Part shown: piece by piece, positions 13,242 to 15,294 of the stretch
Layout: each line of letters begins with the position of its first letter
How positions within the stretch are numbered: position 1 is the stretch's first letter
Origin: Chryseobacterium gleum
GTDB taxonomy: Bacteria > Bacteroidota > Bacteroidia > Flavobacteriales_D > Sanyastnellaceae
Length of the DNA: 15,294 nt
Assembly (NCBI GenBank): GCA_945878835.1
Contig: CAMCUG010000016.1
Coordinates: 1-15,294 of the forward strand
Reading direction: 5' to 3'
Position numbers and translations under genes: made by a program
Notes under the pieces: model-generated
The model's input: the letters and a program-made list of their open reading frames with translations, nothing else
What the model was told of the DNA's origin: nothing
Database searches by the model: none

Positions 13242-15233
13242 ATGTCGAGAATCCCAACACTCTGTTCAAAGAACAAATCAATAACAGCGCTTTTGGCCTT
13301 GTTAACGGTTGTTTCGTTGTTCAACATTTCTTGGTCCGATGAAAAGCCCGCGAAAGGACATCATGGAGGCATGGAGATGATTAAACTTCTTACCCAAACG
13401 AATTTACCTCTTGGTGACAATGGATTCTTTACTGGGTCAGGAAGATGCGGTGGATGCCACGGGGATGATCCGGTTGACTTTGCAAGCGTCAATGCTGAAG
13501 GTTCAGACGTTAGCCCAGCAACGAATTGGCGCGGGACTATGATGGCCAACTCTGCAAAAGATCCGTTTTGGAAGGCTAAAGTGAACCATGAAATATTAGT
13601 AAATCCCGCCCACGCGCAAGAAATAGTAAACGCATGCACCTCTTGTCACGCACCGGTTGGACGATTCACAAATCTTCTACAAGAAAATAATCCAAACTAT
13701 ACCCTCGAAGAACTCGCTTCAGATTCTCTTGCTCTCGACGGGGTGAATTGTGGCGCTTGTCACCAACAAAAAATGGACGGTCCACAAGGAGTGGGAAAAC
13801 ACTTCAGCGGAGAATTGTTCTACCACAAAGACACCATCTACGGCCCATACATTACCGAGGAACAAACGGTTCCCATTTTCGAAGCCATGATGCAGAGTTT
13901 TGTTGGGTATCGTCCCCTTGGACACGCGAAAGTGCGAGAATCGGAAATGTGCGCAGGTTGTCACTCTCTTTCAACGCATACCGCAGATATTGAAGGTAAC
14001 TACACGGGTAACGATTTCATTGAACAAGCCACCTATCACGAATGGTTGAATTCTTCTTACAACGACACTCCTGGATTTCAACAAGAATGTCAAGGTTGTC
14101 ACATGCCTGATGTGGGCGAAGGTGTTGTCATTGCATCAGGATACCTCTTCCTTCCGCAACGTCAACCTTATGGTCAACACTGGCTCGTTGGCGGAAATAC
14201 CTTCATGCTGAACTTGATGAAAAACAATGCTTCTGCATTGGGAGTAACAGCCACTGAAGAGCACTTCAACACCGTCATTGAACGTAGCACTTATCAGATC
14301 GAACAAGAAACAGCCACGGTAGTGCTTACGGAAACGGGTATTGAAAATGACACGGCAAAATACAATTTGAAATTAACGAATCTTGCCGGACATAAATTCC
14401 CGAGCGGATACCCTTCAAGAAGAGCTTATGTCGAAATTATTGCGGTAGACGATGCTGGCAATGAAGTTTTCCATTCAGGAAAAATGGATAACCAATACCG
14501 CATTGTTGGAGAAGACGACACGTGGGAACCTCACTACGACATTATCACCGCGGAAGACCAAATTCAGATTTATGAAATGGTTATGGGTGATGTGAACGGA
14601 GACAGAACGCAGGTGTTAGAGCGTGCAGACATCATGATCAAAGACAACCGCTTGACACCACACGGATTTTCTGTCAATCACTCTGCCTACGACACAACCA
14701 AGATTGTTGGTGACGCATTGTATGACCCGAACTTCAATCATTTCCCTAACGGAAATGAAGGAAGTGGCACAGATGAAATTCGTGTGCATATTCCGTTAAA
14801 CGGATTCTCAGGAAACCTTCACGTTACCGCTCGATTGATGTACCAAACGGTTCCTCCGCGTTACCTCGATGAAATGTTTGCCTTCGACAACGAAAGCATC
14901 AACTCTTTTCGCAGCATGTACGATGCAGAGGGCGCAGACGCTATTCAAGTGGGCGCGCAAACTCTCATGAGCACTATTATTGGTGTTGACGAAATTCGAA
15001 TCCCTACTTTCTTATTGTTCCCGAACCCAACTGCAGATGGATGGGTAAACCTATCGGCTAACGGTATCACGGTTGATGAAATAGCCATTTATTCTTTGGA
15101 TGGCAGATTTATCGAGCGCAGAAAAATCGGAAGCGTCGTTGCACGCATTCAATTGCCAGAGACGCGAGGAACTTACTTCATTGAAATAAATTCTTCTCGC
15201 GGCAAAACACTTGAACGTGTGATTCGCAGATGA
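13242..15233 (+). CDS. Pentaheme c-type cytochrome with T9SS type A sorting domain
   Basis: A 663-residue exported protein from the ATG at 13242; an in-frame TTG at 13206 lies upstream of the promoter's -7 box and is rejected. A hydrophobic signal stretch spans about 12-32. Five CXXCH heme attachment motifs follow: CGGCH (69-73), CTSCH (132-136), CGACH (170-174), CAGCH (237-241) and CQGCH (283-287). Many extra histidines could be distal ligands, and the heme part resembles cytochrome c554-type multiheme proteins. Residues about 345-580 form a beta-rich region (NLAGHKFPSGYPSRRAYVEI) without CXXCH. The C-terminus (587-663; FPNPTADGWVNL, IAIYSLDGRFIE, GTYFIEI, RVIRR) is a type A T9SS sorting domain. 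The protein should receive heme in the periplasm and then cross the outer membrane to the surface. Electron partners are unknown. A GNAT gene overlaps its stop by four bases. Confidence 0.92.
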   Translation: MSRIPTLCSKNKSITALLALLTVVSLFNISWSDEKPAKGHHGGMEMIKLLTQTNLPLGDNGFFTGSGRCGGCHGDDPVDFASVNAEGSDVSPATNWRGTMMANSAKDPFWKAKVNHEILVNPAHAQEIVNACTSCHAPVGRFTNLLQENNPNYTLEELASDSLALDGVNCGACHQQKMDGPQGVGKHFSGELFYHKDTIYGPYITEEQTVPIFEAMMQSFVGYRPLGHAKVRESEMCAGCHSLSTHTADIEGNYTGNDFIEQATYHEWLNSSYNDTPGFQQECQGCHMPDVGEGVVIASGYLFLPQRQPYGQHWLVGGNTFMLNLMKNNASALGVTATEEHFNTVIERSTYQIEQETATVVLTETGIENDTAKYNLKLTNLAGHKFPSGYPSRRAYVEIIAVDDAGNEVFHSGKMDNQYRIVGEDDTWEPHYDIITAEDQIQIYEMVMGDVNGDRTQVLERADIMIKDNRLTPHGFSVNHSAYDTTKIVGDALYDPNFNHFPNGNEGSGTDEIRVHIPLNGFSGNLHVTARLMYQTVPPRYLDEMFAFDNESINSFRSMYDAEGADAIQVGAQTLMSTIIGVDEIRIPTFLLFPNPTADGWVNLSANGITVDEIAIYSLDGRFIERRKIGSVVARIQLPETRGTYFIEINSSRGKTLERVIRR

Positions 15234-15294
15234 GCCTGAGCATTCGTCCGGTTAAAATTTCCGATGCAGACTTTTGCCTAGGTCTTTATTCGAA
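15230..15294 (+). CDS. GNAT-family N-acetyltransferase, N-terminal fragment (cut by window edge)
   Basis: An ATG overlaps the TGA of the cytochrome gene (ATGA), opening a frame that stays open for 21 codons to the right edge. The encoded start, MSLSIRPVKISDADFCLGLYS, has the IRP-x(3)-SDAD pattern typical of the first strand and helix of GNAT acyltransferases, which transfer acetyl groups from acetyl-CoA to amines. The acetyl-CoA loop would lie beyond the window, so the family is inferred from a short match and the tight gene junction. The substrate cannot be said. Confidence 0.6.
   Translation, partial: MSLSIRPVKISDADFCLGLYS

Noticed and set aside
1..15294. Search for mobile elements, tRNA/rRNA, CRISPR arrays, riboswitches and defence genes
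   Set aside because: No transposase or integrase frames, terminal repeats, regularly spaced repeats, tRNA-like cloverleaf or FMN riboswitch upstream of ribH could be seen. The window reads as ordinary, dense chromosomal DNA.

Overview
The window looks like chromosomal DNA of a free-living Bacteroidota, most likely a Flavobacteriia-type or related marine or freshwater lineage. Four things point there. It holds two different classes of type IX secretion system (T9SS) C-terminal signal and a PorP/SprF-family outer-membrane protein. It has lipoprotein-type signal peptides and little Shine-Dalgarno sequence. It has TAnnTTTG-type -7 promoter elements. It also has the recF/dciA and TPR/ribH gene neighbourhoods. 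I see no rRNA, tRNA, CRISPR array, transposase or prophage gene. Coding density is very high, and no stretch over about 150 bp lacks a gene.

Layout. (1) Positions 1-1586, minus strand: a four-helix membrane protein of unknown function, followed with no spacing by a CE15 (glucuronoyl-esterase-like) lipoprotein that runs off the left edge. (2) Positions 1587-1719: a divergent promoter region with an 11-bp imperfect inverted repeat. (3) Positions 1720-4176, plus strand: bifunctional glutamate formimidoyltransferase/formimidoyl-THF cyclodeaminase, then a DUF4197 lipoprotein. (4) Positions 4178-11678, minus strand, read from the right: a TPR membrane protein, ribH (lumazine synthase), a 1250-residue T9SS-exported surface protein, its PorP/SprF-like partner, and a SelO protein-AMPylase. 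The SelO gene ends 1 bp from the convergent DUF4197 gene. (5) Positions 11738-13152, plus strand, divergent from the TPR gene: recF and dciA (DUF721) overlapping by 4 bp. (6) Positions 13242-15233, plus strand: a pentaheme c-type cytochrome with a T9SS type A sorting domain, preceded by the best promoter in the window. It overlaps by 4 bp the start of a GNAT acetyltransferase that runs off the right edge.

How the genes work together. The clearest functional module is the large surface protein (DUF7948 domain, SBBP repeats, PKD/Ig-like repeats, gliding-motility-associated C-terminal domain) plus the PorP/SprF protein directly downstream. This is the SprB-SprF arrangement used to export type B T9SS substrates. 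The cytochrome is a second, independent T9SS cargo of type A. recF and dciA join recombinational repair and replicative helicase loading. TPR-ribH is a housekeeping pair. The formimidoyltransferase would finish histidine degradation, but no other hut gene is visible here.

Several long open frames can be extended upstream to TTG codons that lie inside promoter elements or the preceding gene. I therefore moved the starts of the formimidoyltransferase, SelO, PorP and cytochrome genes, and of the small membrane protein, to internal ATGs. The least ordinary items are the surface-exported pentaheme cytochrome, an eight-unit hexanucleotide repeat that encodes the PorP signal-peptide start with several alternative ATGs, and the inverted repeat over the formimidoyltransferase promoter.
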